DNA from: Anas platyrhynchos
Taxonomy: Eukaryota > Chordata > Aves > Anseriformes > Anatidae
NCBI RefSeq assembly: GCF_047663525.1
Contig: NC_092588.1
Span: 143,738,001 to 143,802,000, forward strand
DNA length: 64,000 nucleotides
Direction: 5' to 3'
The notes under the pieces are model-generated. The model worked only from the letters and a program-made list of their open reading frames with translations. It had not been told where the DNA came from and made no database searches. Each line of letters begins with the position of its first letter. The stretch's first letter is position 1. Of the stretch, positions 35,191 through 49,780 are shown one piece after another. The translations under genes and the position numbers were made by a program.

Positions 35191-38155
35191 GCTGACAACA
35201 ATGTCAGTCCCTTGGAGACAGGAGACATCACTGCCTCTTCCACAGCGTGGCAGTACTAGCAGCTGTGTGGCTAGCACCAAGTGCAGCTGGAAGAGCAAAT
35301 CTGTCTTTTTACCCCTACAAATGTCACGGTGTGAGGGTAGCACGCCTGTTACTGCTTTGCCTCCAGGAAGGGCACCACGCTGTAGCACGACAGTATTTTG
35401 CTACCAGAAATATCTTGTCTGGAACTGTGATTCAAGGCGCTACTCTGTTTTCCTTCCTTATTGAGCACATGGGTCCTATTTATATGAGGAAATTCTTAGA
35501 AATAGGGCTTAATTCACAGAAGGATTTCACTAGAAATTCTGAAACTGAAATGTAGGGATGTGGCACTTTTTTTTGGTAAGTGTGCAGAGACACACACTTG
35601 CCACTGACAGAGTGGCAATTAAAAGCGTCTTACAACCCCTATTTCCAAATCCTTTCTGTGTTGGCTATTAGTAGCACTTTTCTTTATAAAAGGGAAGGAG
35701 GTTAAAAATTGTGCTTGCATCTGTTTTTGTTGCTATGACAGCTGTCTTGGTCCAGTTTTAACTGTCATACTCTGGATAGCTCTTAACTGGGATTTTAACC
35801 TTAATAGTTATGTGCAGAGGAAGTCAAAGAGGAAACCTTTCAATGCTGTCTCCTTTGCTCACTCAAAAAATGTTCCCTTTGAGTTGTACTGTTTCTAATC
35901 AAGATGTAATGGAATGTCTCAATCCGCTGCTAACTGTTTTGGTGCCTAGCATAATTACAAGTGCTACAGTTACGGTATAAAATAGTAGCCAGTTTGTTAG
36001 CACTAGTTAATCATGGCGTGGCTTGAGCAAGAAAGATGTTGTCACTGATACTTCGCTTCTGAGACCTGAAAACTGGGAAGATCACTTGAACTGAGGTGAT
36101 GCAATTTTTGTGCAAGGTCACGTACAAAATCATGTACTCGGATGGCAGTTGTGAAACCAGGCAGCCCTCCTTGCAACACGTTATCAGGCATTGCACAGCC
36201 AGCAGTAAACAAGGTGCAGGCAGGGGGATGTGTTGTCTTCAGGTACCAACTTACTTCAACACTAATGTGCAAGAACAGTGCAAAAAAGCCATGAAATGGC
36301 CCATGTTTATTTAAACTTCTCTCAAGTGAATAGCTAACTTTAGCAGTCAGCGCCTGTACTAAGCGTTTGTATGTTGCTGTCTTCCTGGCACTAGCTGGAA
36401 AATCCTGTAATGGGAGAAACTTTTAAAGGTTAGATGGCAGCCTGTTAGTCTGAATAAAGCATTTTTGGTAACTGTTGGTGGTAAAGCGGCAGAAGTTTGG
36501 AAAGCTCTACGACCCTAATCCAGACCTGTTTTAAAGGGCAACTTCTAATACAGAATACCATACCGTTTAGGCCAGTTGGAGGGCCAGCTGTCTATTTTGG
36601 AAACCAAGCTGCTGCTTTTTAAGATGAAAGCCATATTTTTGTGAATATGAACTCTTTTGTATCTGCTGGCTGTGCCTCGTCTGAGGGAAGGAGCAGCTGT
36701 GGTGCATTCGCCAGACCTGCATTTGGCTGTTGCTGCCATTGTGTTGTGTGTAAACATGTACCATTATTTTGGATCACATAGCAGCCTGTTCAAAAGGGTC
36801 TCGCATTCCCCAGCTGTTCCGCAACTTTTCCATCTCTGAGCTTGCCAGCTGCTTAGCACAGGCAACTGTAGCTGCATTTGCTTTTCTGGTGTTAAGTATT
36901 AGTGGAGATAAAATTGACTTCTTCTTGCATGCTAGGTGCCGTGAGCCCCTTCACTACATCTAAGGACTTAAAGCAGAAGTAGACTGTTCTTGCTACACCA
37001 AGGTTGTCATGAGATGTTTTCTTTGCCACTGGTTGCATTGATTGCTTACAAGTCTTTTCCTATAGATTTGGCACCAATATGAAATAAGGCAGTATTTACC
37101 TAGAGATGTAGATCCCGTGTCTGTGGTAGTAACTAATCTAAAAGAAGCAGGGCATGAAAAGGCTCCCCTTACAGCTATGTCAACAGCTCTTTTGTTTCCC
37201 CACTTCTCTGAACAATGTTCAGTTTACCGAGGCATCTTGTGATCTGCTGTCAGCCAAGGCTTTCACTTACCTAGTCTTGAAACGAGTTTTGTTTCAGTGG
37301 CAGCACTGCTGGGATCAGCTGTCAGGAGGGAGCAGGCTCTGAAACGCCTGGTACCTGCGGGTGAGGGACCCTCATCTGCGTCCTGCCTGCTGGATCTTTC
37401 CACCCAGCCTGCTGCTCCTGTGGTGTAAGGGATGGGAAGCCTCCAGGAAAGCTGTTTGTGCTCTTTCCTCCACCTGTCAGTCTGTGACTACGTCCCTGGA
37501 GGCAGAGAAGCCAAAAGGCAGACTATGCTCATGGGGTGAACCTCAGCAAAAGTTTTGAACAGAGTAAGTTCAGGCACCCTTGGAGAAGGGAGAAAATAAA
37601 TTTAGTGCCCAAAGTTATCGTTCTAACCACTTAACCTGCTTTACAATGTCAGTTTGAAACTTTGGCTAAGAAAGCGTGTATCCTTGGTTGCTGCAAGAGA
37701 GCGTTAAGGTGTAATAAAGCAAACTTCTCAGAAGCTAGAGATGGTTTCATTAGCTAGTATTTCATACCCCCTACAAAGGCATAAATCAAGCACTTTAGTG
37801 AAAGCATACTGAATGCAGTTTGTAGTTTAAAAATATAAATTTGATTTTTCCTGGCTGTGAATCGTGGAATGGTGAAGGGAATGACTTGTGCGCTCTTACT
37901 GTGGGTAGCAGAAAAGGCTGCCAGTGCCCCAGGCTCTCAGTTACCTGTTTTAACTGTTTTGAACACCCTATTATTCAGCGAGGACATTTTGAGGTGGCTG
38001 TAGATAAATTTCTTTTTCTTCCTAGCCATTTTTTTTTTTCCAGGCCTGTTCTGTCCTAGATGGTCATAGCTTTTGTGTTCATGTTAACATGACTGAAGTA
38101 ATATTCGTGTTTAATAGGAGGATGACTCTGGCTTAATAATAAAGCATTGCCATGT

Positions 38156-38190
38156 AAAAACAAAACAAACAAACAAAAATAAACATAAAA
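38156..38190. repeat. (AAAC)n microsatellite
   Basis: Several AAAC units with flanking A runs. Ordinary simple sequence. Confidence 0.85.
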
Positions 38191-41100
38191 AGAAGTCTCA
38201 TGGTTTGTATTTCCAAATTGCTGAGATTTTGAACTTTGCTGTTCAAATGCTAGTGTCTTAAAAGAAGTTAAAATACTGTCTGTCTTTGGCAAAATGCTTG
38301 CTCTTATCTTCTGGAAAATCACTCTTTCAGGCTCTGTGTTGGAATACTAAGCCGGTATTTGTCTGAAATCGTAGCAGAAGTACAGACCAATAGCTTGAAA
38401 TGATCATATTAGATACATAGTTATGTTAGCTGAGCAGAGTCATTACATTGACCCTAACTTAAAACGTGTAGTTACTACAGGAAAATATGTAGAAATGAAT
38501 GCATGTTCTTGGTATAGTAACCATATAGAAATGGCTCTTCAGAAAACAGGTAATGAGTTCTCATCTAGAAAAGCAGACTTTCAAGTGTTCCAAAAATGTT
38601 CATGTTTTGAAAACAGAGAAAAACAAGTTTGATACTGAGGGCAAGGAAGGATGAGTGGGCAATGGATGAGAGCAGATGAATGGGGTCAGGAAATGTGTCT
38701 TATTTTTTTTTTAAAGTGCTTTTGATTAATTCATAAACCTCTTTGGAGTGAGTAGAGGGAATGGACATGGAGGAGTGGAACTTGAGAAGGGTAAGAGGGT
38801 GCTGGTTTGTCCTCAGTTGAGCAGAGAAAGAAGAGAATATCTGATTGATAAGAGGTATTAAATTATTAACGGCTCTAAGAGAAACAATTATTTATTTTTC
38901 TTGGAAGGAGGTGGGAAGCCAAGTGATGAGACTTTCAATGGCACCAACTTGCTAGATGTGTTCAAGGGAATGGGGCAAAAAGAAGGCATTACTCCCTCAC
39001 CCACCTCTGAAAATTGTTCTTAACTATAAAAATTGGTGGAAGTTCTGGAGACACATTAAAAAAAAAAAAAGAGCATTGCTGAAAGCATGTTGTTGTCTCT
39101 CTTAATTTCCTTTTAAATGAAAGGTTCAGCCAGTGTTGTTAAATTGGCTTAAATTTGCTCCATCCCCTAAAGGGGAAAATATTTATTTTAAAGTTTCCTC
39201 TACATTTAAGTTGGCTCCCCAGCCGGTTTAAAGACATGTCTGTCCATGCAGTGCCTTCCAACTCCAGGAAAGCTGGCAACTGTAAGGCTTAGCAGAGGAG
39301 GAGACCTTGTGGACTGCACAGGAGAGCAGCATTTCCAGCAGCCCGGAAATTGCTGTTCTGAAAATGTAACTTGAGTTCATCCCTTCAACCTTTGCTTCCT
39401 TTTGCTGTTGTTAATAATTTCCTTTGCACAGCTAGTGGTAAGCGCAGCTTCGCCTGCCTCACTCCGCTGCTTCTTCCATTGCTCTCTGAAACTAAAAAAA
39501 AAATAAATATACAGAATGTATTAATTTAAGATCAGCAACAGACCAGTGGCAGGTAGAGCTGCTTCCCCAGGCCTCAGGGTGGTGTTTGCTGGGAGCTGTC
39601 ATCTCCAACTTCAGCGATTTGTTTCTCTCCAGGCAGGTTATTGCAGCTCTTACCGTGGTTTGATGTGCACAGTGGCGAGCTTGGGTGCCTGTTATCTCAC
39701 AGCTCCTGCGGTTCCTGAGCCTGCCCCATAATAGCTGAGCAGCCCTGGGTAAGGCACCACAGGTCCAGTTATACACAACCGTCTCCATCACTGGAAGATT
39801 CAGGAGTTTGGAAGTTTTTTTTTAAGCGAAAGCTGCACTAAAGAAAAGAGAATATATTTCCTGAGGTAACAGCTATCAGTAAGGATCTGGTGTAATTCTC
39901 TGATCTTTTTAGGGTTTCCTGTTATAGCTTTTCATGTTCTAGATGCTTTGCATTGTTTGTGAGCCCCTCCTGAGACTGTTCTCTCCTTTGTAATCGGCAT
40001 TGGGGCGTTACATGCAAAAAAAGCTGCTGCTGCTGCTTCTCCCACCTCACTCCAGAAGGCTACTTAATTTATGTATTCCTGATTAGATTACACTGTTGGC
40101 TTTAGGCTTAAATTACATTAGGGTGTTCTGTCATTTGTGGCTTAAAGTATGTACTATGACAAATAGTACTTCAAAGGGGTTTGTACGAAGCCTGATCCTT
40201 GCAAAGCTCATGGAGTGAAGATTCCCCAGAACTCTGTAAACACCCCGGCCGTGGTGTCACGTGCGAGCTCAGGTCCTGCTCACCCCGTGCACCTCTCCTC
40301 AGACCTGGGGGAACCCCAGCACAGGCTTAAGTACAGAATATGTTGTCTGTCCTCTTCCTGTCATGTGGTGGAGTGCCCAGAGTTGACAGACAAGGGGTTT
40401 GGTTATTCTTCATTACACTTGTTTATCCAGTCTCCATAATATTTGGTGCTTGTTTGCCTTTGCAACTCGCATGCAATTGCCTATTCTGTATTGTTTTTGT
40501 GGGTTGGCAGTAAAGTTGTTCTGGCTTCCCACTCCAAGCAAAAGCCTGGAGTATGGAAAGTTGTTTATATGGATTCCTGGTATGGAATGCAAGCCTAATC
40601 CGTCCAGGTTGAAATAAAATTGCTGTGAATAAAATTAACTTTGAATTTAAATGGCATTGTACCCAGATAAACAACTTGCTGGGGCTGGCGCTAATAAAAG
40701 CTAACTGTAGCATAACTAACTGCTGCTAGGTATGCCTTGCACGTTCTTAAAACCTGCAGTTTGAGGGTGATGCTTGGACATTACTTCTGCAATTAAACTT
40801 AATGTCTGAGATGCAAAATGCCTTGTGTCCTGCTGGGATGCTCAGGCACAGGCAACTTGAGGGGATCTGTGTGGGCAGGGAGGTGGCAGGTGAAACCTTA
40901 CAGGTGAGTTGTACGTTGCCATTCCCTAGTTTGGGAACTCAAGTTGTCTTCCAACAACAAGCTGGGATTTTGTTTCATGTGTCCTACTGCTGGAAACTCA
41001 GCCTAGTAGCCTTTTAAAAGAAATCTTTCAGGCAGAGCTGGACGTGCTCTCTCTGGGCTGCCAGGAGGTGTCTGCTGGGAACGAGGTGCTGAAACCAAAA

Positions 41101-41894
41101 GGCAGGTAGGCATATGTGGCATAAGGGAGCTCTGCATCCGAGTGCTTTCCTGCTGAACCTCAGTCTGGCCAAAAAATCTCTCCAAATGCAATGTAGAGAA
41201 GCAACACCTTAAATACTGTCTTCAGGAATTGTGATTTCTTGTGGAATTGGTGGAGCAACATAACGTGTGCTGTCATGGTGTAAAAGTAGACTGTATCCTT
41301 CCACTAAAACAAATGCTACCAAATTAAACCTCCTTTATGCAACGACTGACATGAGCACTTATAATTGTGCTGGTCTGCTGAAACAAAGCAAGCAATCTTG
41401 GTGTTACAGAAGCTGGTTGCTCAAGGAAGCCCCCAAAAAAACTTTTTCCATGAACAAGCTGGTATGAATTGGCATTCTTCCTTGAGCAGGAAACCACAAG
41501 TTCTTATTGTGGAAAACTTCTAGCCCTTGTAAAACAGGCATTAGTTCTGTGTAGGAAAGCTGTGCAGAATGTTCTGGTGTTCTGGGTACGGAGCTGCTGT
41601 GAGAAACTCTACTGTTTTGATAAACACAAGATCACTTGCTCAGATGTTTGCAGTCTCGTGTTCGCTGGGCGCGTTGCTGTGGCTTGGATGCCTGTCAAAT
41701 ACCTACAAGCTCGAGACCATCTTTATTGCTCAATTATTTTTACCCCCTGAAGTCTCTAAAGACGACGGTTGTGGCAAGCGAACGTGTCTTAAATGGAGCA
41801 TTGTGTTTGAGGTGCTTTGTTGGGGTTTCTGAGACTGGTGCACGTGGAAATTGCCCGTTGTGGTTGGGTGGCTTCTGGGTCAGGGCGACGCAGG

Positions 41895-41990
41895 GAGCAC
41901 ACATGGATGCATGCACACGTGTGCTCACACACACACGCTTACACGTGCTTGTGCACACTCTTTGGCAACACTTGGCCAACGTGTGTGTGC
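41895..41990. repeat. CA/TG-rich alternating stretch with palindromes
   Basis: The segment is rich in CA and TG steps and contains ACACACAC and TGTGTGTG runs. The 12-bp palindrome GCACACGTGTGC (41913-41924) has an E-box core. GAGCACAC at 41895-41902 is the reverse complement of GTGTGCTC at 41919-41926. Alternating purine-pyrimidine DNA of this type can adopt the Z form. Confidence 0.75.
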
Positions 41991-44900
41991 AATTATCAGC
42001 GGGGCATCAGTGAGAGATGAGCATACTGCAGGCTGGGAGCTTCAAATTCTGGTGGCTTGAAAAATTATGTGTTTGGTCAGTTCCCTGAAAATATCCTGAG
42101 CTTCCCTCTTCTTCTTTATGCTTTCTACTGATTAATTCTGGGTGTTCAGTGCTGTTTATCTCATCCTGAAGTATGACCTGATCTTCTCAATATCCTCATT
42201 TTTTTTTTCTTTTTTTTTTCTGTTTTAATCCTTATTCTGGATTTCCAATGACCATTTTTTTCAGACCTCATCTAATTTAAACCTCTCTTTGTTACCTAAG
42301 AACTGGACCCTAATTTTGTTCCTTTTTGTTCCACTGTCAAAAGTATAACTCAAATTACACAGCCCATTCTTCTTTTTTTTTCTTTTTAATGAAAGAACAA
42401 TGGATGTGGGTGTCGCAAATTGCTCAAGCTAGTGGTGATAAAAACGATTTTTTGCTTTGCAGAGCAGGCTACTTGTTGGAAACTGATTTATCACATCATC
42501 TTCATTAATGTTTTATACTTTCTACTATTTTGGAGTGTTAGCTGGGCTGTCAAGTACTGGAACGCTACTGCTGCTATTTAAGGCAGGACATCTGTCATGA
42601 TGTGTCTAGAGTCTGATTTCCCCAAGCCAGAACAATTCTTGCCTTTATGCTCTACCTATGTAGCTGTTGCTCTTTCTACAGACTAAAAATACTGCAAATA
42701 AATAAAGCCACAAAGAGCTTGCATGGCTCTTGATTGGCTGTGATTTTGGAGAGCAGGAACTTGCCAGTAGCTGTGCCTTGTGCTGCCTGGACAATACCTT
42801 GGCAGAGTTTTTTAGCGTTCAGAATTTGCACAACTCGACCAAATTAACTTTCCCTTCTGGCCAGACATAACTTTCTGTGCTGGGAGGGCGTGCACAAAAT
42901 AAATTCCCGCTGTGCTCACTCTCATGCTGCAAGCACAAGGGGCTCCGGGATGCGCCCCAGCAGCACCCTGCTGGTGTGCTATCCTCTCCTGCTTCTGGAA
43001 GTCACGGCCTGCATGCCAGCTGCCTCGGGCTTTGGGACTCTTCCTTCCCTCAGTGCTGGCCGCCCTCTCAGTCGTGGTTTGCGTCCCGACAGCTGCTCGG
43101 TTTGCACACTTTCATCGTAGGTCCTGGCATTGCTGAATATTCCGCGCACAGGAGGGGTAGGTTACAACGTGGAGCCTCAGAGCTCGTTGCTGGAAGGGGC
43201 AGACTTCACAGAGTGATCCAGAGAGACCATTTCCCTTCCCCATTGAAACCTTACTCTGAAAACTCTGTTTCAGAGGCGATTTTAATGAGCTCTGAAACCC
43301 ACATCACAGTTCTGAGGCCAGCTCTTTATGTGTGCGTGTGGCTTTGCTGTAATACCGCTTGGGGGATGAGCTTCCAAGAGCCGAACAGCTCTGCTCCTCC
43401 CGTTCCCATCCTTCCTGCCTGCTCCCAGCAGCATGCCTCTGCTGCTCCTCCTGGCTTTGCTCTGCTCTTTGTGCCTTTGCAAGCTGCCACATCTCCCTTT
43501 CTGGTGTCAATGTTCTGCTGTGCCAAGGAAGCCCCCGGAGCTCTGGCAGGGAACGGGGTCAGGTGCCAGAGGCATCAGCCTTGGTCTTCACGCTGGTGGT
43601 GCAAGGGGTGTGGAAATGTGCAAAATGCACGCTCTCCACAGTTTACCTCATCTAACTGTAGTGCAAATGTGAATTTTCCCATCACACCTTTGCTGTGATT
43701 TGACAAATTAAAATCTTTCAAACTGATCTCTGAAATGGTATTTATTTGATGCTTAAAATGCTGGCATTGGATTTGTTTTTTTTCCGCTTTTTCTTTTTTT
43801 TTTTTTTTTGGTGGCTCCTTCACCACAGACTACTTCTTGCAGTTGTTTGTTTAAAGGAAGCTTTGTGCTTCAATCAGGGGAGATCGCAGCTGGGAGAGGC
43901 CAGAAGCTCTCCCAGTCGTGCTGCGTGGTTTGGCTCCGTTGGATCGTGGCTGCACGTGGCTACCAGAACTGTTCTCGATGGGAAATTGCAGACCTTTACT
44001 TGTTCACCAGACTGTAAAGATGTCACGAGAACATTTTTTAAAGACAGCAGGAGTTGGGTTTTGGAGTTAGGATAGTCGTGGTGACAGTGTGTCTCTTCCG
44101 TACTTGGTGGAGTGAATTAAGGGGTGGAAATGCTGGGTGAGGTGATTCAGACTCACTGTAGTTTATTCATTCTGCAGCCCTGTTCTACCTACAAGATCAG
44201 AGGTTCGGGGCAGCTTTGTTAAACTCAGGCCAAGTACTTTAAGGTTTACTAGAAAGCAATGTGTGCTGCTAACCTGCTGGTTTTGGCTTGTGATCATCTG
44301 CCAAGGCCCACTTTTTCACCTTGTTTTGCAAATGGGGATTTGCTTTGGCACAGAGGAGCCGGGTGTCTTGTTTGAGCTACATAATGCAAGCGCCTGGCTG
44401 GACACGCTCCTAGCAGTGGTTGGTGCCCAGCCTTTTCCGCAGCTGCCCAGTAGTGCCACCAGTGCATGGTCTTGTCTCCCAGGACATCATCTTCCAGACC
44501 AAGATCTCCAGGTTAACGTGAGGCTTTGATTGCAAAGGACACCTGGGCTGGCTGCTGAAGGTGTTGCATTGCCCAAATGTTGTAGAGGAGGCTGTGCTGT
44601 AGAGTCTATATGCTCTCCAGGGTAATTCAGGTATGCACTTTTGGCCAAAATAAAAAAGAGACTATCTTCTTTCACGTTTTAGCAAAACTTTTACTCTGTT
44701 TAGAACAAATTGAAGAATTGTGGTTTAAAAAAAAAAAGCATATATATGCATAAATATACTTGAATTTTCCCTGTTCTGGTAGATACACTTCTGCTGTGCA
44801 GAGGGAAGAATGATGGTTGTGCTAAGCTCCAGATGCAGGAGGGTGTTCTGCATTACAGGTGGATAAAATCAATTTCAGAGCCATCTGGCAATGAGCGGAG

Positions 44901-47900
44901 CGCGACTGCTTGACTGCACTGAACATCATTTGGATAAACAAACCTTGATCACAGCTTTCATTTTGAATTGGTTGTAGCACGGACCTGAAAAGATTCTCAT
45001 TGCTTCTTTTTTACATTATTATCTGGTGGTCTTATCTGAATTTGTGCGTAATTCTGGATTATTACGTAACTCAGCTCTGAGATTTAGGCTGAAAGTAAAG
45101 GTGATATCTTCATACCAAAGTCCGTGTTGTTCGGAGATGTTCCAGCGTTAATTGTTAACAGGAGTGCCCTCCCTGCTGAGCTGTGCTAGCTGTTCAGGTG
45201 CAGTTCCTGATGTCTCACAGCGCTGATGGATTTGACTTAATAGATGGGACGTGGAAGACCTTTATCCAGAAATCTGCTGCTAGAACTTCCTTGGGATTGG
45301 ATTATGCTTGCAAATGTTACTTGACGTTTTCTCCAGATTTAATTACAGCATCTATTTGATTCATTCTACTTAAATTGTACGTCCTAATGGATAGAAGGGG
45401 AAGAAAGCAAGCTTTCTTTGATCTTTGAGTGCAAGATCTGATATTATTTCATGGCAACCTTAGTATCGTGTTCTGTTTTTTGAATCCTTTTAATAGCTTC
45501 TTTATTGAGTGCTGTGGTTTCAGGTTATGTATATTAAAAAAAATAATAAAAAGATTAGGTTCTAATTGCTGTTCAGATTAAGCATGCATTTTTTGTTGCA
45601 CCTGATTCCCAAGAATCATTGTGATGTTCCAGTTGTTTTAGGCACTTGAGAGGCTTGCTTCATCTCGTCTATTGCCCTTGCTTCATTTTGCCTTATTTCT
45701 ATTTCTTTCTTGTTTGGCACTATCCATCTCCAAGACTTTGGGGAGGGGTTTTCAACTGCAGCTATGGCACTTGAGTTATAAGTAAGCCTCCAGCCTTGTT
45801 CTGCAGTTGCTCAATGAAGAGAGCTGTCTCAGGTGTCACTGAGGGAGCTGGGATGCTTTGAGGAGCTGCAGAGCAGCAGACGATCACATCTCCATAAGGG
45901 TTCTGCTCTCCAGCATGGTGTAATGCCACTGTCACCCACAGATCGAGAGTCTTTGCTTGGGTGAACAGAAGTGCAGTAGGCTTCGTGGATCCACTGTGTC
46001 CCTAAATAAGTTATTTTGTTAGTTTTTTAAATGTATTTTTTTCTTAAATATAAATTCAATGATTTTACTATGGAATTTTTACGTTTAATTTCACTAATTA
46101 GCGTGGAGTTAGTCATTCAATCACAAGATGCTTAAGCCCAGGAAATCAATCTGAACACTAAGGAAATGTCTTGGGATACATTGTCAAGAGATGATGTGAG
46201 TAGGCCAGGGCATGACCTGCTGATTAATGACCATATGGCATTAATTGTGTCCTTCTGCCTTGTCTGAGAGAGCTAAATGTTTCATATCCCTTCCACTTCT
46301 GAATCTGGCCTTTCTAGAGACTGTAGCCACTTGTTGCTGTTGTCTTTTGTAAGACGTTCAACTTTTTATTTTGGATTTTATGGTCTGTTTCTGTCATTAG
46401 TCTGCTCTTGGTTGTTTGTTTTTAGTTCTCTTTGGCAGCGTGTTCCTCCCTAGCTTGCAATGAAGACCTCATCACTAGACACTCAGCCTGTGTCCAGCTG
46501 ATCCAGGTGTTCCCAAGCTATCTTGTATTCTCTGGTGTTTGGGTAACATGCGTCTGCATTTCAGGATGATTCATGCTAACCTGATCAGGAGAGATTGTCT
46601 GGAGGGGGCGGAAAAAGAGGAGGAAAAATGCTTTCTGAATTAGGTGGCCTCTTGCTAGCTTCAGGAGAAGAGCTGCTTGAAAGCAGATACACTTCTAAAG
46701 AGCTGCTTTTGTGTTATGGGCCTCTCTCTCAAGAGCTGCACAGCTTTAATTCTCATTTAAAACTTTTTGGATTGCTTGGCTGTTCCTGGTTTTGTCCAGA
46801 TACACGAAGCGATTTTGCCTTTGCTGTGCTTGCCGGATGAATGATGCTTTGGTGCAGAGCTGTAGTGATTGCTAATCTAGCTTGGGCAGGAAATGCCAGC
46901 CCGTCTCTGCCAAACCCAGATTTGATTCTTCTTTTGTAGAGATGTAGAAGGAGCATGTGCTAAGGCTTCTGCACAAAGCAGGTCTTACAGCATAGCTGAA
47001 TATAACTGAAGATCAGAGCCACCTTCCAGATTTTATAGCGGTCTTCACGTGATCTATCACATCTCACCCAGTTTAATGGAAATCTACTTCTGACAATCTA
47101 CTGTTCTTACACTATGAGACTGATGTTGGTTGCCCAATTCAAGTGAGGAGGTTTTTATTCAGCAACGACTTTAAACACAGTTTGTACTTCCCTCCCTTTC
47201 CCACTTTTTATTCAAATATGACAGTCCTGTACTTCTTATTTCTACTTTGGCTGGCCAGGCACCTGGAGTTGCCAGCCACTTGAGCACTTCTCTACTTTTT
47301 CTTGCCTTCCACCAAATCCTCTCCTGTAGCCATGTTTGCAATATCTTCGTTTCTGGCCAAAAGAAAGCACGGGTGTTTTGTTTGCTTTGTGCTAGACCGG
47401 GGCGGTGGTGTGCGCGGAAATGCTGTGTTCCCTGGCAGAATAGCATCTTCCTTCCTGCTGCCAGCTAAACAAGATGTTCTGGGAGCACTGGAACCAACAC
47501 CGCCTTGCTTTCCTTCTGCTTTGTCCTGGAGCTCCTGCAGCTGCCTGTCTGCCTGGCGTCCAGCAACGCAGGAGCTCTCCAGGGGGTTTTGCAGCTGAAA
47601 CACAAAATTCCCCTTTTTGCAGGATGGGGTGATCTTGGTGTCTGAGAAGACGAATAAATAAATTCATGCAGTACTTGTCGTTGGGATCACCTATACACAG
47701 TTGTCCAATTCCACTGAGCTTTTTGGGGGTGGGTGGGGAGGAGAATCTAACCATTTAAAAGTCCTTGCTTTACCTGTTTGAAACCAGCAGCCCCAAAATT
47801 TCCGATTTCAGGTGGCAGAAGTTATGTGAGTGATACTGCCTCACAGCTTCCTTTTCCATAGGTAAGGCCCAAGGAGAGTCAAAACCAAAAACAACAACAA

Positions 47901-49761
47901 CAAAAAAGGCTCTTCCAGACTAATTTGAAAAACTTGATGGTCAGAGCTGTGCAGTTACTCCAGCTAGCACTGCCTGGGCCTCTTCTTAATTCTTGAGGTC
48001 TGGCAATGGGCAGCTGTTTCTGTTGCCTGTCTTGTTCACGAGAGCATGTTGAAGCTGGAGGTGTTGCCTGTGATAAGATGGGCTTCCCCTGGTGAAACTG
48101 CCATCGGCTGCCTTGCTACCTGCTGCTTTCTGTCCTTGCTGCAGCGAGTCTGTCCCTCTGCAGTCCCGCGGTGAGCAGCGCTGACAACTGCCATGCCTCA
48201 GCATGTGGTAAGCTCAACATACTTAAGACAGCGAGTGCTTTGTGTTTGGCAGTAAACATCATGCTACAAACGGCTTTTGACTGGCTAAATTAAATGGAAA
48301 CTGAGCCGTTCCTCGCTTAAGTTTCTGCTCAAGGTTTTGTTTAAGTCTTGCTCAAGATCTTGTTTGTAAACCCTGTTAGAAATCAGTTGTGCACCTGGTT
48401 TTCAGCATTTCTCCTGTACTCAAGTGCTGAGGGAGACGTGGAGTATGAACACTGGTAAAAGTTTATTTGTGTTGGAGGGAGAAAGGGAATGCCTTTGGCT
48501 TGGGGGAACAGATGCTCTTGACCTTAGTACTAGGTATTAACACTGGAACTTCAGGGTATCTAAATCTGTTCCACAGGCTGGCAGAAGACACTGGATTACA
48601 TGCTGATAAAATATCTCTAAGTGTTACTATTCAACAAGTCTAGGAACAGTGTCATTCAGTTCGGCAGCCCTTCCGGAAGGTGTCCAGAACACCTGATGTC
48701 CCTGCTTAGGGAGCTAAAGGACAGATTGTAATGGCACCGCTTCTGATGTCCCATTTCAGTTGTACAGAAGCTTATTAAATAACGCAGCGGTCTTTAAGTT
48801 CTATTTTGCATTGGCTAGCACTGGCATTCATTTAATTACAGTTGTGCTCTAGTTCTAGGTCTTCCTCGAGGAATTTCTGAAAGCTGAACGGGTTCTTGTT
48901 CCAATACACAGTTGTGCATGGCAATTGTCATTTGCAGTGAGTTTGCCTTTGTTAGGATATGAGGTCAAGATGGGCTGCTGTGTGACTGGAATCACTGGCA
49001 GCTCATTTACAGACATAAAAGAAAGCTTCTGTTTGCCAGGTGTACCTTGGGCAAGGCTGCTGAAGAGGTTTGGACATGCAGTCAGTGAACCCTGCACACA
49101 GGCTGCCTTGTGAAGACTTCGGGCTTCATCGCTGGGACACCCACGCTCAGACTGCCTACAACACCTAGCAGTTAAAGTGCTAAAAATTGGATTTTGGGGA
49201 TGAGCTGCTTTATTCAGCTAGCACTTGGCTTTTATTTTGATGTGTCTGTTTGATAGGTGTTGGTATTGTACGCATTGATAAGGAAGGAATTCAAGCTGCA
49301 GATTAAGGAGTAGGCGTGCTGAGGAGGGTTTGACCACGATGATTCGCCCCCTGACCTGCTGACTGAAGCTGTAACTCCAGTGGATGTTTCTGGCCGCTGT
49401 GTCTGTCCCACAGCACTCTGCCAGAAGAGGTTCCCACCCCGTTAGCTGCAGACCCACACGTGTCAGAGGTAACTCTCGGTACAAGTGCACACCACGAGTG
49501 TGCGTGGCTCTGATTTATAACCGAGCTGTGGCTGAGCAGAGCTACACAAGTGCAGGTTGGATAGCACTGGCTAATTTATGCTCAGATAGCATAAATTCAG
49601 AGCTCTCGGGCCTGCCAGTTGGCCAGTACGTGAGGTGAGCATTTTACAGCACAGAATTTCATCCTTGCAGTTCAGAGTGAAAACAGCAGATGATTCCTGG
49701 GCTTGCTGTAAACCTAATTTTAATCTCGTTTGTTTGAGTTGCACTATTGTGTTTTTCCTGC

Positions 49762-49780
49762 TTTTTTTTTTTTTTTTTTT
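49762..49780. repeat. T19 homopolymer followed by AG
   Basis: Nineteen T are followed directly by AG, which mimics a splice acceptor. The sequence after it (GCCTGTAGGTAGG) has a GTAGGT a few bases on, too close for a normal exon, so I call it only a repeat. Confidence 0.8.
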
